DNA of 5,338 nucleotides, from NCBI GenBank assembly GCA_030622125.1, contig JAUXGM010000143.1, forward strand, positions 1 through 5,338, in the 5' to 3' direction. The position numbers were made by a program, and so were the translations under genes. This document shows, in pieces, positions 4,850-5,338 of the stretch. Source of the stretch: a bacterium (GTDB lineage: Bacteria > AUK180). Numbering within the stretch: position 1 is the stretch's first letter; each line of letters starts with the position of its first letter. The notes under the pieces are model-generated. The model searched no databases. It was not told the origin of the DNA and was given only the letters and a program-made list of their open reading frames with translations.

Positions 4850-5338
4850 GAGTTTTATGCGTTCCTTGATTTTGATACCATCGGATTCCTGTGAATTTTT
4901 AATGTAAAGGGACAATGCTTTTTTTCTGTCACGCACAGAATCGGTGATCAAATACCGTTCGTAGTATATCTCTGCAAGTTCCTGTGTTCGAATAAATTTC
5001 TTTTCCATCTCATCAAGCTTAAGGAGTTGTTCTTTCTTACTTCCGAATGCCTTTAAATATTTTACCTCGGAAATTCCGGTGCGGTAGATATGGGTTGGGG
5101 AATTAATCTTATGTGAAAGCCGAATAGCTATATCGAGTGATATCTTTGCTTTTTTCTTCTCACCAATGGTTGAGTAGAGTCGGACAAGTTCATTTTGAAA
5201 AACAGATACATACGGGATCAGTTTATGTCTGTTTGAAATAGCGATTGCTTCAAGCAGCATTTTTTCTGCTTTATCATATCTTTTAAGCCAATTGAGAAAA
5301 ATACCGTAATAACCCGTTATATGTGCTATGGAACGATC
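4841..5338 (-). CDS. TPR-like repeat protein, C-terminal part (cut by window edge)
   Basis: The frame stays open to the right edge, so the 165 residues seen are the C-terminal part of a larger protein; the ATG at 5260 is internal, because the 26 codons upstream continue the same repeat pattern. In visible numbering, helical-hairpin repeats occur at about 9-37 (GYYGIFLNWLKRYDKAEKML then EAIAISN), 44-76 (ELVRLYSTIGEKKKAKISLD with AIRLSHK) and 120-150 (AEIYYERYLITDSVRDRKKA). The W/Y-x-x-A and K-K-A spacings are typical of TPR. TPR arrays mediate protein-protein binding. This tail could belong to a kinase, cyclase, ATPase regulator or stand-alone TPR protein; the missing N-terminus would decide. 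The tail is Lys-rich (IKIKERIKLLK). Its stop codon lies inside the end of the DUF62 gene. Confidence 0.75.
   Translation of the reverse strand, partial: DRSIAHITGYYGIFLNWLKRYDKAEKMLLEAIAISNRHKLIPYVSVFQNELVRLYSTIGEKKKAKISLDIAIRLSHKINSPTHIYRTGISEVKYLKAFGSKKEQLLKLDEMEKKFIRTQELAEIYYERYLITDSVRDRKKALSLYIKNSQESDGIKIKERIKLLK

Overview
The window is AT-rich (roughly one-third G+C by eye) and bacterial in style: short intergenic gaps, Shine-Dalgarno sites of the AGGAG/GGAGG type, and sigma70-like -35/-10 elements. No marker gene fixes the taxon. The AT-rich coding, the archaeal/thermophile-like MTA phosphorylase, a GYD protein, an exported protein of no recognised family and simple intergenic tandem arrays would fit an anaerobic or candidate-phylum bacterium. 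That is inference only. No rRNA, tRNA, CRISPR array, transposase or phage gene was seen.

Layout, left to right. (1) Positions 1-181 are noncoding: a degenerate 8-bp-periodic array followed by an extended -10 promoter. (2) mtnP (182-1048, +) encodes an S-methyl-5'-thioadenosine phosphorylase with its substrate-binding motifs intact. (3) A five-unit heptamer tandem array (1054-1088) sits directly ahead of a small protein with an HELGH zinc-peptidase motif (1106-1690, +), whose start is problematic. (4) A leftward pair follows: a class I SAM-dependent methyltransferase (2060-2674, -), then a GYD-domain protein (1728-2024, -). (5) A divergent intergenic region (2675-2772) carries a strong rightward promoter lying inside an imperfect inverted repeat. 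(6) A rightward pair: an exported protein of unknown family with a HEAT-like C-terminal part (2773-4155), then a DUF62/SAM-hydroxide adenosyltransferase homologue (4172-4849) with a changed catalytic motif. (7) The C-terminal part of a TPR-like protein (4841-5338, -) enters from the right edge and overlaps the DUF62 gene tail-to-tail by 9 bp.

Three of the seven genes act on SAM or a SAM by-product: MTA phosphorylase salvages MTA, the methyltransferase consumes SAM, and the DUF62 family hydrolyses SAM to adenosine and methionine. They lie in three separate transcription units, so a joint role is only suggestive. The observation most worth checking is that the DUF62 protein has TFQARD where the family has TFHGRD. 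It therefore lacks the histidine of the Asp-Arg-His catalytic triad, and it also ends early at the C-terminus.
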